Assembly (NCBI GenBank): GCA_002345675.1
Contig: DDWL01000061.1
Coordinates: 39,956-103,955 of the forward strand
DNA length: 64,000 bases
Source of the DNA: Bacteroidales bacterium UBA2287
GTDB taxonomy: Bacteria > Bacteroidota > Bacteroidia > Bacteroidales > Tenuifilaceae
Direction of reading: 5' to 3'
The notes beneath the pieces are model-generated. The model did no database searches, was not told the DNA's origin, and saw only the letters and a list, made by a program, of their open reading frames with translations. Position 1 is the stretch's first letter. Each line of letters starts with the position of its first letter. Shown here piece by piece: positions 8,686-17,835 of this stretch. The position numbers were made by a program, and so were the translations under genes.

Positions 8686-8707
8686 GTGACTGTTTAATTT
8701 TTATTTG

Positions 8708-8803
8708 CAATAGCCACGGGCTTTAGAGCCCAAATTAGTTGTTTGTTTGGCTAAAGCCAATTTATTTGATGAATTTTATCCACGGGCTAAAGCCCATGGC
8801 AAT
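8708..8803. repeat. REP-like palindromic repeat cluster
   Basis: Three related palindromic pieces lie in a row: GCCACGGGCTTTAGAGCCC, TTGGCTAAAGCCAA and CCACGGGCTAAAGCCCATGG. The same core, CCACGGGCTAAAGCCCGTGG, is perfect at 39621-39646. The form suggests REP elements of the kind moved by RAYT-type transposases, though no such gene is in this window. Confidence 0.6.
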
Positions 8804-8859
8804 TATAATATATTTAATGAATCAAATTTAAACAGATTCTAAATTTCATTTCAACCCAA

Positions 8860-9414
8860 ATGGTTACCGAAGATATTAATAATAAGGAGTTTACTATGGA
8901 TATGGGAATAGTAAACCTAATAGCCATTGTTTTAATAATACCAATTGCGGTTGTTAGCATATTGCCATTTATTGTTTTTTGGGGTTTCGAAACATTTTCT
9001 ATGGGTTGGGAAATTTTTCGAAGCTGGATACTTTTATTCTTACTTTTTGGTATAGTAGTTCACGAATTGCTTCACGGAGTAACCTGGAGTTTTTTTGCCG
9101 AAGGTGGATTTAAAACAATTAAATTTGGAGTAAACTGGAAGTTTTTAACCCCCTACTGCCATTGCAATGTTCCCTTAAAAGTAAAGCATTACGCAATTGG
9201 AGGCGCAATGCCATTGGTGGTTATGGGCATAATACCTATTCTGCTTGCCTTAGCCATAGGTAACGGAGGATTGCATTGTTTTGGAGTGTTTTTTACTTGG
9301 GCAGCTGGGGGCGATATTGTTGCACTTTTTATGCTCCGAAAATTAAATCGAAATTCGTACGTTTCGGATCATCCCGAAAAAATGGGGTTTTATATAAGTG
9401 AAGATGCAAATTAA
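8860..9414 (+). CDS. DUF3267 putative zincin metallopeptidase
   Basis: A small integral membrane protein of 184 residues with about four hydrophobic segments. The zinc-binding HExxH signature is present as HELLHGVTW near residue 68, inside a membrane helix, which is the mark of the DUF3267 family of putative intramembrane zincins. Substrate is unknown. Two starts are possible: ATG at 8860, used here because the segment NNKEFTMDM resembles the N-terminus in relatives, and ATG at 8896, which has AAGGAG seven bases before it. It converges with the kinase gene at 9472. Confidence 0.8.
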   Translation: MVTEDINNKEFTMDMGIVNLIAIVLIIPIAVVSILPFIVFWGFETFSMGWEIFRSWILLFLLFGIVVHELLHGVTWSFFAEGGFKTIKFGVNWKFLTPYCHCNVPLKVKHYAIGGAMPLVVMGIIPILLALAIGNGGLHCFGVFFTWAAGGDIVALFMLRKLNRNSYVSDHPEKMGFYISEDAN

Positions 9415-9423
9415 ACCTATTTA

Positions 9424-9448
9424 TATATATCTGAAATAAAGATATATA
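9424..9448. terminator. AT-rich inverted repeat between convergent genes
   Basis: TATATATCT, seven bases, AGATATATA is a perfect 9-bp inverted repeat located between two converging stop codons. The stem is weak, being almost all A/T, and no long T-run follows, so bidirectional termination is only a possibility. A related ATATATC-N6-GATATAT palindrome precedes the XRE gene at 62158. Confidence 0.35.
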
Positions 9449-9471
9449 CGTATTTTAATATATAAACTAGT

Positions 9472-11640
9472 TTAAGCTTTTGGTAGTTTAAAGCAGAATT
9501 TACTGCCTACCCCTTCGGCGCTTTCTATTACAATTTCGGAACCATGCTTTGCTGCAAATTCTTTACAAAGTAGCAGGCCTAGCCCAGTGCTAGGTTCGCC
9601 CTCGGTACCTGGTCGGCTAACTTTTCCGTCGATTTTAAATACATTCTGCTTAATATCACTCCCCATTCCAATACCTGTATCGCTTACAATAACTTCAACG
9701 GTACTATTTGAGTTATTGTGAACTATTAGTTCAATTTTCCCCTTACGAGGTGTAAACTTAATGGCATTCGATATTAGATTACGGAAAATGGTCGATACCA
9801 TTTCTTTGTCGACAAAAATATGAACACTATCGGGAATCGAATGGAATAATTCAATTTCCTTAATGCTAGCCGATTCCTGAAGTGCAGACAGGCATTCGTT
9901 GCAAATTGAGGATAAGTTTTGGCAACTTGGCTGAAACTTTATAGTACCCTGCTGAATTCGAGACCATTCCAAAAGATTTTCGAGTAATTTAAATGTATGA
10001 ATTGCAGCATTATAAATATGTTTTGAGTACTCCGAAACTTCCTCTTTGGTAAATTCGTCTACTCTATTCTTAAGCAGCTCGCCAAAACCGATAATGGTGT
10101 TAAAGGGGCTTTTTAGGTCATGGGCAATTATCGAGAAAAATCGATCCTTTGTAGCAATAAGTTCCTGAAGCCGCTCATTCTGTTCTTGTACATATTGTTC
10201 GGTTTTCTTTCTTTCAGTAATATCGAAAAAGCCAACGAGACTAGCATAAACTTTTCCATTTGAGTCTGTTATTGGGCATCCAACAATTTCGAGTCGAAGC
10301 CTAGTGCCATTGGGTTGCCTTACTTCCATGTCGTCAATATGAGAAGATTCTCCAATCATTCCACGAGCTATTGGCATTTTTTCGGTTGGGTATCGTTGGT
10401 CGGTTCCAGCTATAAATGCTTCGTATACTTCCGAAAGGTTTTCCTTGGTTGCATCGGGTAAAATTCCTCTCCCCATTAACAGTTTAGCATGGTTGTTTAC
10501 AATTATGGGTTTGCCATTTTCGGCATCGACCATAAAAATCCCAATTGGAAGGTTGTCGAGCATTGCATTAATAAACCGACTTTGATCCTCAATTGTTTTT
10601 TCAGATTCCTTTTGTGCTGTAATGTCGCGTATTACAATAATTTGACCCTGAAATACATTTTTTCGATCGTAAAATGGCGATAACCGGATTTCGTAAAAGG
10701 CTGCAATTCCCAATATTTCAGAATTATATTCGAGTACTATTCTTTCGTTTATATTAAGTTCATTACATTTTAGCTCATTCCAAAATAGTAATGCATCTTC
10801 GGCTTGCTCACCCATTTGTGCCTTTTTTAATTTTGTAAAGATTGATGCCATTTCGTTGTAATCCACTAGAACTCCATTTTTATCGATTACAATAATTCCA
10901 TCGGTCATATTTTCAAACAGCGAATCGCGAATTATGGGCACAAAACGAAAAAGGTTGTACTGCCTAAGTCCAACGTACATTAATAAACCCGATATAACTG
11001 AAATGTATGGAGTTATATTTACATTTAGGTTTAAGAGCCCAAGCATGTTGGGATGAAAAAGAGAATGAAGAATGAGTAAAATAAACGATCCAATAACTAT
11101 TGACCCAATTTGCCTCCTGTAAATTCGCGATCCACTTATAAATAAGGCTATTAATACAATGTTAGCCAAAAACGAGCCAACAAGTATGTAAAACTGTTGA
11201 ATGAAGTACCATATTTGGGGTGAATAGCCAAATGAAGATATTAAATTTCCTTGATAAAAACTTGGATTGCTATAGAAAAGACTGTGATGGTTATTTGTTA
11301 AAAGTGCAATTACCGATAGAATTGGAATAATAAAGTAAAGAGGAACGAATCGCTTTTTAAGAAAGTCGTAGTTCTCGATGTAGCTAAGAGCAAACATTAT
11401 ATAAAACGATGGGATAAACGACACTCCTATTCGTTCGATTTTAAAGAATAAAACAGCTTGAGCCAACGATGTGGCTGAAATATTTAATCCGTAACCAATA
11501 GTGTAAAGGGCAAAGCATAGTATTACAAACGAAAAAAGTTGAGCGCCCTTTGTTCTCCTTAGTTTAAGTACTAAGAAAAACAAGGCAATTAAAAATATTG
11601 CCGATAAAAATGCCAGTATAGAGTATGGGTTTAACTGCAT
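9472..11640 (-). CDS. Sensor histidine kinase with 7TM sensor and two PAS domains
   Basis: The 722-residue protein has seven predicted membrane helices in its first 230 residues, in the manner of the histidine-kinase N-terminal 7TM sensor domain. Two PAS domains follow (starting near LFENMTDGIIVIDKNG and RFINAMLDNLPIGIFMVD). The dimerisation domain carries the phosphoacceptor His in FFSIIAHDLKSPFNTIIGFG, and the ATPase domain has NLISNAIKFTPRKGK, DTGIGMG and TGLGLLLC. No receiver domain is fused and no response regulator gene is adjacent, so the partner must be elsewhere. The ligand is unknown. The upstream region on this strand has no clear promoter match. Confidence 0.9.
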   Translation of the reverse strand: MQLNPYSILAFLSAIFLIALFFLVLKLRRTKGAQLFSFVILCFALYTIGYGLNISATSLAQAVLFFKIERIGVSFIPSFYIMFALSYIENYDFLKKRFVPLYFIIPILSVIALLTNNHHSLFYSNPSFYQGNLISSFGYSPQIWYFIQQFYILVGSFLANIVLIALFISGSRIYRRQIGSIVIGSFILLILHSLFHPNMLGLLNLNVNITPYISVISGLLMYVGLRQYNLFRFVPIIRDSLFENMTDGIIVIDKNGVLVDYNEMASIFTKLKKAQMGEQAEDALLFWNELKCNELNINERIVLEYNSEILGIAAFYEIRLSPFYDRKNVFQGQIIVIRDITAQKESEKTIEDQSRFINAMLDNLPIGIFMVDAENGKPIIVNNHAKLLMGRGILPDATKENLSEVYEAFIAGTDQRYPTEKMPIARGMIGESSHIDDMEVRQPNGTRLRLEIVGCPITDSNGKVYASLVGFFDITERKKTEQYVQEQNERLQELIATKDRFFSIIAHDLKSPFNTIIGFGELLKNRVDEFTKEEVSEYSKHIYNAAIHTFKLLENLLEWSRIQQGTIKFQPSCQNLSSICNECLSALQESASIKEIELFHSIPDSVHIFVDKEMVSTIFRNLISNAIKFTPRKGKIELIVHNNSNSTVEVIVSDTGIGMGSDIKQNVFKIDGKVSRPGTEGEPSTGLGLLLCKEFAAKHGSEIVIESAEGVGSKFCFKLPKA

Positions 11641-12023
11641 TTTAGTGCATGTTTTTTTGACGGAACTTTTTTTATTGTCAAAAAAGGCAAGTTAAAGGCA
11701 GGGAAAATATAGAAAGTTGAAATTGCAGAGATTTAATAATTAAAGTTATAACAAAACTATTGAATAGCAATAAAATAGAGTAACCTTTTTATCACTTAAC
11801 AAAGTTGTAGTTCTTAACAATTAGAGTTAAACATTAGGCATTTACTCCTTTTTTACATCTAATTATCAAATATCCTTTTTAAAAACAGCAAATGTCATAA
11901 TGGCGCTAGTTATTTATTTTCAAATGCCAATATGGCATTTTTTATGCAATTGCATTTAAATTGAATATTGTTAGTTGAAGTTTACAAATTTTAATGTTTA
12001 ACTTAAATATGGAGGGTACAATC
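11641..12023. promoter_or_regulatory. Intergenic region upstream of hsp20
   Basis: This 380 bp gap between two divergent genes is very AT-rich. It contains a hairpin AAATGCC-AATAT-GGCATTT followed by TTT at 11922-11943, about 80 bases before the heat-shock gene, which could be a terminator-like or leader structure. No CIRCE (TTAGCACTC-N9-GAGTGCTAA) sequence was seen. Confidence 0.4.
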
Positions 12024-12458
12024 ATGATCCCAATGTTAAGACCTACAACTACAAGCATCCCAAGCTTGGTAGATGCATTCTTTGGCGACGATTTCCTTTC
12101 AAATTTTTTTGAAGGACTTAATCAGGGAACCTTGCCTGCTGTAAATATCAGCGAGAATAAGGAGGAGTTTACTATTGAAGTGGCTGCTCCGGGTCTCGAA
12201 AAGAAGGACTTTTCAGTAGACCTTAGTAACAACATGCTCACCATTTCGAGCCAAAAGGAGTTTTCGAACGAAGAAAAGGACGAAAAGGTATTGAGGCGTG
12301 AGTACAGTTACACTTCGTTTAAGCGCAGCTTTTCGCTTCCCGAAAGTGCTGAAAGCACCAAAATTAAGGCTTCGTATAAAGACGGTATTTTGAGTGTTAC
12401 CGTACCCAAAAGGGAGGAAGCGAAGGAAAAGCCCGTTAGGCAAATTTCAATTTCGTAA
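12024..12458 (+). CDS. Hsp20/alpha-crystallin family small heat-shock protein
   Basis: A 144-residue ATP-independent holdase chaperone of the cytoplasm. The alpha-crystallin domain spans about residues 38-135 with PAVNISENKEEFTIEVAAPGLEKKDFSVDL near its start and the YKDGILSVTVPK strand (GxLxxxxPK type) near its end. The N-terminal arm includes MLRPTTTSIPSLVDAFFGDD. I start at ATG 12024 because GGAGGG lies about nine bases before it; an in-frame ATG at 11994 would add ten residues with no such site. The gene stands alone with a hairpin upstream and a long inverted repeat downstream. Confidence 0.92.
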   Translation: MIPMLRPTTTSIPSLVDAFFGDDFLSNFFEGLNQGTLPAVNISENKEEFTIEVAAPGLEKKDFSVDLSNNMLTISSQKEFSNEEKDEKVLRREYSYTSFKRSFSLPESAESTKIKASYKDGILSVTVPKREEAKEKPVRQISIS

Positions 12459-12505
12459 CTGAATTTGTATTAGCATACAGAAGAGGCAGTATAAATTAAA
12501 AGATT

Positions 12506-12606
12506 AACCACAAAGACCACTAAGAAAAAACGAAGAAACACAAAGTTAATACTTTAACATACAATACTTTGTGTTCTTTGAGAAAAACTTAGTGACCTTT
12601 GTGGTT
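12506..12606. repeat. Long imperfect inverted repeat
   Basis: The left arm begins AACCACAAAGACCACTAAG and the right arm ends CTTAGTGACCTTTGTGGTT; inner parts ACACAAAGT and ACTTTGTGT also pair. The whole 101-base element could fold into one long hairpin. Sequences of the type AACCACAAAGnnCACTAAG are common scattered intergenic repeats in Bacteroidota. A T-run after it (12607-12617) might let it end hsp20 transcription. Confidence 0.6.
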
Positions 12607-12659
12607 TGTTTTTTTTTATCTTTTTGGACAGCTTTTTTTACTTTAAATAAATGGTGTAA

Positions 12660-12902
12660 CTATTTATATTTGTGCGATATATTATTTAATAATTGGTCGA
12701 GCCCATTAAGCTTAATTTCGTATAGGGTCGAAAGTAATACACCTAATCGTCCAGGCGGAAATCCTTTTCGCTGAAACCATTCGAGGTAAAAAACGGGAAT
12801 ATCCTTTAGCAATGTTCCCTTAAATTTGCCAAAGGGCATTTTTTTGGTAACCAAATCGATTAGTATCTGTCGATTCTCCTTATCAAGATTAACATCTTCC
12901 AT
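12660..12902 (-). CDS. DUF3820 family protein
   Basis: An 80-residue protein with the DUF3820 signature MPFGKFKGTLLKDIPVFYLEWF followed by KGFPPGRLGVLL. Members are small cytoplasmic proteins of uncertain role, some described as putative quorum-sensing-regulated factors, and the segment resembles part of the exonuclease X C-terminal region. It begins 11 bp after the end of arfB on the same strand, and the pair is probably cotranscribed with the hybrid kinase gene upstream. Confidence 0.8.
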   Translation of the reverse strand: MEDVNLDKENRQILIDLVTKKMPFGKFKGTLLKDIPVFYLEWFQRKGFPPGRLGVLLSTLYEIKLNGLDQLLNNISHKYK

Positions 12903-12913
12903 GTAATTTCTTA

Positions 12914-13309
12914 CTATAGTGGTTTTCGGCGGAGCTGTTTCTTTTCTGAAACTCCCTTTTTTTCGTCTAACCGTTTACGTTTCGATGCTGCAGTTGGCTT
13001 AGTTGCTCTTCGAGGCTTCGAAGGAGTAAGAGCCTTTTCAACAAGTTTGTAAAATTTTTCAATGCAAAGCTCTTTATTTTCAAGCTGCGAGCGCGAAACC
13101 TGCGAAGTTATTATCAGAATTCCGTCGTCGGTTAGCTTTGAGGCTAGTTTAATTAGCAGAATGGTTTTCTCGTCGTCGCTCAGAATTGCCGAATCGGTTA
13201 CGCTAAATCGCAGTTCAATTCGACTATTGACCTTGTTAACATTTTGACCTCCAGCCCCGCTGCTTCGCGAAGCCTGAAAGGAAAATTCGGAGGAGAAATC
13301 TTTTTGCAC
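12914..13309 (-). CDS. arfB: Peptidyl-tRNA hydrolase ArfB-type ribosome rescue factor
   Basis: Releases nascent chains from ribosomes stalled without a stop codon in the A site. The release-factor GGQ motif is present in SSGAGGQNVNKVNSR near residues 17-30. The C-terminal tail (about residues 95-131) is very basic, KPRRATKPTAASKRKRLDEK, as needed to enter the empty mRNA channel. Length of 131 fits ArfB rather than a full release factor. It begins five bases after the stop codon of the hybrid kinase gene and is 11 bp upstream of DUF3820, so all three are likely one operon. Confidence 0.93.
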   Translation of the reverse strand: MQKDFSSEFSFQASRSSGAGGQNVNKVNSRIELRFSVTDSAILSDDEKTILLIKLASKLTDDGILIITSQVSRSQLENKELCIEKFYKLVEKALTPSKPRRATKPTAASKRKRLDEKKGVSEKKQLRRKPL

Positions 13310-13314
13310 AGCTA

Positions 13315-15438
13315 TTATTTTTCGAAATTGAGCGTTTTACTAATAATCTTAATTAGGTCTTCTTCGCTTATGGGCTTTGTAAAAAAGTCGTTGCAGCCTG
13401 CTGCAATTGCCATACGCCTATTGTCGTCGGAAACATAAGCGGTATGCGCAATAATTGCTACCTTAAATTTAAGTTTTCGAATTTCGCGGGCAATAGCAAA
13501 GCCATCCCTATCGGCTAATCGAATGTCGAGTAAAACGAGGTCGAGGCCTTCGGTTTGCCTAATAATTTCAATGGCTTGATTGCCGTTAGTTGCCGAAAAA
13601 AAAGAGCACACAACCTTTTCGAGCATCGAGTTAAATAGAAGTATGTTGTGCTCAAAATCGTCGACAACCAGTACCTTTTTCCCATTTAAATTAGGTTTGC
13701 TTATAAAACTCGAAAACGCATTGCTAACTATTAGGTGAGAAGTATCGGATGAAATTGTAATGTCGACAGGTAGCGTGAAGCTAAAAAGCGAACCGCAGTT
13801 AAGCTCCGACTCAACCCAAATTCGGCCGCCAACATGCTCAACAAGTGCTTTCGAAATCGATAACCCTAGCCCTGTACCTTCGAATTGGCGAGATGTAACG
13901 CGATTGTCGACCTGTATAAACCTATCGAAAATTTTATCGTGCTGGTCTCGAGCAATTCCTATACCTGTGTCGCGAACATAAAAAACAAGCTCGTTTTTAG
14001 CAATTATTTTGTAGCCAAATTCAATTTCGCCCTTGGTAGTAAATTTTAACGAATTACTTAAAAGGTTTGTAAGAACTTGTTTTACTCGCTTACGATCGGT
14101 TTCAATAGCTATCGATTCGTCGTGAAGTTCGGTCGACAACTTTAGCTTAACATCGTGATCTTTAAACAGCCTATTATTCATGTAAAACTGGTAAAGTTCG
14201 AGCATTAGCTCGTCAACATTAAATTGCTCACAATTAATAGTCATTATGCCCGATTCAATTTTCGACAAATCGATAATGTCGTTTATAAGCGATAGTAAAT
14301 GGTGGCCACTGTTAAGAATTATTTCGATGTGATTTAGGCGGACTTCGTCGGTTAGCTCTTTTTCTTTTAGCAGTTCGGCAAAGCCAAGAACTCCAAACAG
14401 TGGTGTTCGAATTTCGTGACTCATATTTGCTAAAAATGCAGTTTTAAGACTATCGGCTTCTTCGGCTCTATTTTTGGCGGCGGTAAGCTCCTTTTTTTGC
14501 TTAATAAACTCATCAATTAGAATTGCTATACGTTGAAAATCGCCACTACCCTTTTTTAGTTCACTTAGGCTATCGATATTTTCGGTTGCAATGGCCTCGC
14601 TTACAAGCGACAAGGGTTTGCTAACCCATTTCGACAGAAGAAAAGCAAGTATAATAAGAATACTTAAAGCTGTAAAAATGAACAGTATTAGCATTTGCAT
14701 GGAAGTACGACGGTACAAGTCCATGAAAGGTAACTTTTTGCTAAAAAGAATTACGCCTACATTTTCGTTTTGCCAGTTTTCAACAGTAATGCTAAACTGA
14801 ATTTCGTTTGCTGGAGAGAATTGCAGTGCTTGTTTTCCATTTAAAATGAGAATTTCGCTTCCCGAAAGTTTTTCCGTTTTTTCAATTAAATTCGAGTCCC
14901 ATACCTTGGCTAAAAAAATGTACCCATGAGGCATTGTTAGCCTTTCGGCATCGGAAGTTGGGTGTATGGTTGCCCCGTGAACCATTACTAAACCAATAGG
15001 GGTATATAAATAGAATGATGTAAACCTGTTTTTGTAAAGTTGATTTAGTAGAATGCTGTCGAACGAAACTTTAAAAAGCAACTTGGCATTTTTACTAAAA
15101 TCGGAGTAAATTACTTTATTGTCGAGGTTTAGCATCCAAACAGCATCAAGGTCGTATGAGGTTACTAAATTCGAAATGTTCTCTTTTCCCCAAGCATGGC
15201 TAGGCTTTTTTATAAAAGTTACATAATCGTCCCAAAACGAATAGTCGTATACAATTTGATTAACCTTCGAACTCTGTATATCAATGGCAGCTTTGCATGT
15301 ATGGTTGTGCTGTTCAATGTTGTGGTTAGTAATTAGAAGTTCCTGCCTATTATTTAACCAAAAAGCAATTATACTCGATATTACTGCCATTACTAGTGTT
15401 GCAAGTAAAGCAAATAGAATTTTTTGACGAGTTGACAT
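13315..15438 (-). CDS. Hybrid histidine kinase with CHASE4-like sensor
   Basis: A 707-residue inner-membrane sensor. One membrane helix lies near residues 8-28, then a periplasmic region with the CHASE4-like pattern YDYSFWDDYVTFIKKPSHAW and LDAVWMLNLDNKVIYSD, then a second helix near residues 245-267. The kinase core has FLANMSHEIRTPLFGVLGFA (phosphoacceptor His), NLLSNSLKFTTKGE, RDTGIGIA and GTGLGLSIS. A receiver domain fills the C-terminus (VLVVDDFEHN, LVLLDIRLADRDG with the phospho-Asp, and TKPIS). Its output partner, possibly an HPt protein, is not adjacent. It heads a probable operon with arfB and DUF3820. Confidence 0.92.
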   Translation of the reverse strand: MSTRQKILFALLATLVMAVISSIIAFWLNNRQELLITNHNIEQHNHTCKAAIDIQSSKVNQIVYDYSFWDDYVTFIKKPSHAWGKENISNLVTSYDLDAVWMLNLDNKVIYSDFSKNAKLLFKVSFDSILLNQLYKNRFTSFYLYTPIGLVMVHGATIHPTSDAERLTMPHGYIFLAKVWDSNLIEKTEKLSGSEILILNGKQALQFSPANEIQFSITVENWQNENVGVILFSKKLPFMDLYRRTSMQMLILFIFTALSILIILAFLLSKWVSKPLSLVSEAIATENIDSLSELKKGSGDFQRIAILIDEFIKQKKELTAAKNRAEEADSLKTAFLANMSHEIRTPLFGVLGFAELLKEKELTDEVRLNHIEIILNSGHHLLSLINDIIDLSKIESGIMTINCEQFNVDELMLELYQFYMNNRLFKDHDVKLKLSTELHDESIAIETDRKRVKQVLTNLLSNSLKFTTKGEIEFGYKIIAKNELVFYVRDTGIGIARDQHDKIFDRFIQVDNRVTSRQFEGTGLGLSISKALVEHVGGRIWVESELNCGSLFSFTLPVDITISSDTSHLIVSNAFSSFISKPNLNGKKVLVVDDFEHNILLFNSMLEKVVCSFFSATNGNQAIEIIRQTEGLDLVLLDIRLADRDGFAIAREIRKLKFKVAIIAHTAYVSDDNRRMAIAAGCNDFFTKPISEEDLIKIISKTLNFEK

Positions 15439-15583
15439 TGCTTTTTTATTTTAAAAGGATTATTGAATGTACGCTAAATAAATTAAACAGTTGCAATTCG
15501 TTTCTTTAAAATATAGGCTAATACTTTTTTATACAATTTAAAATAATGTAAATGATATATGGTTAGATTAATTTATCAATAAT

Positions 15584-17212
15584 TTACTCATTTACTGTTG
15601 GTAACACTATCCTAAAGCCAATGTAGCTCCTTGAGTTTGAGGGATCGTCGAAACCTCTAAATGTTAGCCTATTGGCATCAATGTAGCCAAACCAACTGCC
15701 ACCACGAACAACTCGACCATCGCCAGTTTCGGGACCTTTTGGGTTTGTTTCGGTGGTGCTACTGTACGACGAAAACCAATCGTTGCACCATTCCCAAACA
15801 TTGCCGCTCATGTCGTAAATTCCTAGTTCGTTTGGTTTAAGCTGGCCAACTTCGTTTGTTTTATTACCGCTATTACCCGAGTACCATGCAACATCGTTAA
15901 TATTTCGTGCTCCCGAATACCGATGATTTTGTGTTTTTTCGCCACCTCGCGCTGCATACTCCCATTCGGCTTCGGTGGGTAATCGGTAGTTTTTGCCTGT
16001 TAAAACGTTAAGCTTTTTAATGAAATTTTGAGCATCGTGCCAGCTAACTCGCTCAACTGGACATTGATTGCAGTCCCTAAAGTGGCTTGGGCTGGTTCCC
16101 ATAATTTCTTTCCAAAGGGCTTGGGTAATTTCGTAATTGCTAATGTAAAAATCGCTTACTGTAACATCGTGAACAGGTTTTTCGAACTTTTTTCCCTCCC
16201 CAAATGTGTCGCCCATTTTAAAGGTGCCACCTTTTACTAAAACCATATACTGGTCCAATGGGTCATTCGAATCTTTTAAAATAAACGAATGAGTGGCACT
16301 ACTGGTAAACGAAATGGTAACTTTTTCGACAATTACTTTGTTCCCCTTTGTTATTTTAAATAGATACTCACCGTATTCCAACCAAATCGATTTTGGGGTA
16401 TTGCCATATAACGAGTCGCCAATAAAAATTTGAGCCCCGCTTGGTTCGCTAGTTACTGCAACTTGCTTACCCGAATAAAGCACAACATCAATTTTCGTAA
16501 ATTTACGGCCAACAACATCAACCGATTTAATAACTGTTGTATATCCCTTTTTAGCGATGTATACTACATACCTTTTTTCGGGAAGACTTGGTATTTTAAT
16601 GGGCGTTAGCCCATAAATGGTTCCATCAATGGTAACAACGGCTCCTTGGGGTTCGCTTGTTACTTCAAGTTCGCCAGTTTCGGCCTTAAGCTTAATGTCG
16701 AGTTTTTGATTTTTACCTGCAATAATTGCAAGTTGAAACTCCTGAGTAGCGTACCCAACTTTTTCGACCTTAACCTTGCAAATACCCTCCATAACTCTTC
16801 CTGTCCACGAGGTTAGGCTAACCCTACTCCCATTAATATATATAGTTGCCTCGGTAGTTGCATTAATAGTTAGTTCGGCAAAAAGCGACTTCATTATAAA
16901 ATTAACAGGAACAGTTCGTTCGTCGAATACCGAAACCTTTTTAGTTTGGGTTTGGTACCATTGGTTTGTAAGCTTAATGGTATAGTCGCCAGTTTCTATT
17001 CCGTTGAATGTGTACGGTGTAATTTTTCCAGTATTTTGGTCGTTTAGGTGAATTACCATGCCGTCGGGCTTGGAGGTAACCTGTATGCTTCCAAATTTTT
17101 GGTTTTGTATTTTAGTGCTTGCACTTGCTGCAAAAAAAACGTCATTGGCATTTAAAGCCAAAAGTAACTGAAGTGTAAAGGAGAAGTATACAAGTACAAT
17201 TAACCGTTTCAA
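15584..17212 (-). CDS. Exported protein with PEGA repeats and SUMF1 domain
   Basis: The 542-residue protein starts with a signal peptide (MKRLIVLVYFSFTLQLLLALNA). About four PEGA-type beta repeats follow between residues 40 and 310; typical pieces are VTSKPDGMVIHLN, VTSEPQGAVVTIDGTIYGLTP and VTSEPSGAQIFIGDSLYGNTP. A SUMF1 (formylglycine-generating-enzyme-like) domain fills residues 320-542: VLVKGGTFKMGD, VSWHDAQNF, YRLPTEAEWEYAARGG, YDMSGNVWEWCNDW and VVRGGSWFG. PEGA domains usually lie on surface proteins and SUMF1-like domains often act as ligand binders rather than as the true enzyme. It stands alone; substrate is unknown. Confidence 0.88.
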   Translation of the reverse strand: MKRLIVLVYFSFTLQLLLALNANDVFFAASASTKIQNQKFGSIQVTSKPDGMVIHLNDQNTGKITPYTFNGIETGDYTIKLTNQWYQTQTKKVSVFDERTVPVNFIMKSLFAELTINATTEATIYINGSRVSLTSWTGRVMEGICKVKVEKVGYATQEFQLAIIAGKNQKLDIKLKAETGELEVTSEPQGAVVTIDGTIYGLTPIKIPSLPEKRYVVYIAKKGYTTVIKSVDVVGRKFTKIDVVLYSGKQVAVTSEPSGAQIFIGDSLYGNTPKSIWLEYGEYLFKITKGNKVIVEKVTISFTSSATHSFILKDSNDPLDQYMVLVKGGTFKMGDTFGEGKKFEKPVHDVTVSDFYISNYEITQALWKEIMGTSPSHFRDCNQCPVERVSWHDAQNFIKKLNVLTGKNYRLPTEAEWEYAARGGEKTQNHRYSGARNINDVAWYSGNSGNKTNEVGQLKPNELGIYDMSGNVWEWCNDWFSSYSSTTETNPKGPETGDGRVVRGGSWFGYIDANRLTFRGFDDPSNSRSYIGFRIVLPTVNE

Positions 17213-17373
17213 ATTGAAATTACTTTAAATTCAACCTAAAATTAAGCTATTTTTCTCGATGTTACCACATAAGAATATCTATTAACTTAAAAGAATGCCT
17301 ATGGTAAAAGGGCATTCTTTTAAGGAACAGACAATAAGTTATAAAGTTTATGAAAGGCTACGTAAAATTGAGT

Positions 17374-17535
17374 TTAAAACTTTTTGGGGTAGGCAAAACG
17401 CTCTTGGTAGCGTTTTCTTGCTTCGTCAGGGTCGGCGTCGAGGGCAATATAAATTTTTGTTCTTTGATCAATTGCAACTAGTTGCATTTTTGTAAGGTCG
17501 GGCGATTTAAAAACGGGTTGTTTTTTTTCGTACAT
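17374..17535 (-). CDS. Small conserved Bacteroidota protein
   Basis: A 53-residue protein of unknown function, MYEKKQPVFKSPDLTKM and so on, with the segment IDQRTKIYIALDADPDEARKRYQERF. I recall similar short proteins in other Bacteroidota, but no function. The ATG at 17535 follows an A/G-rich GAAAGGGAAA; the in-frame ATG at 17577 would add 14 less typical residues. Confidence 0.5.
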   Translation of the reverse strand: MYEKKQPVFKSPDLTKMQLVAIDQRTKIYIALDADPDEARKRYQERFAYPKKF

Positions 17536-17662
17536 ACAAGTTTCCCTTTCAGCTAAAAAATCCAATTCATAAAACACAGTATGTATTTTATGTGAAAAAT
17601 ATTGCTAACAGTTATAAAATCAAAATATTAGCAATTTGATAATATGCAGTCGATTAGGAGAA

Positions 17663-17779
17663 ATGTCGAGAAAAAGAAATTCTTTGCAAGAAGCAATGTC
17701 GATTTTCGACTTGCCAGCAAAAGTCCTAAAAATAATGGGCTTTGGATTTTTAAACGACTTCCCTTACGATAAGCAATAA
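17663..17779 (+). CDS. Possible 38-residue small ORF
   Basis: A short frame MSRKRNSLQEAMSIFDLPAK to FPYDKQ preceded by AGGAGA at a good spacing, which is unusual here because most genes lack such a site. It is not recognised and could be the end of a decayed gene or a chance frame. It lies between the 53-residue protein gene and the broken rhuM, a region that shows other signs of decay. Confidence 0.25.
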   Translation: MSRKRNSLQEAMSIFDLPAKVLKIMGFGFLNDFPYDKQ

Positions 17780-17835
17780 AAGTCAAATGTAGCATAAAAT
17801 ATTGGACTTTCCTAATTTAAAAAATTTAAAATCAA

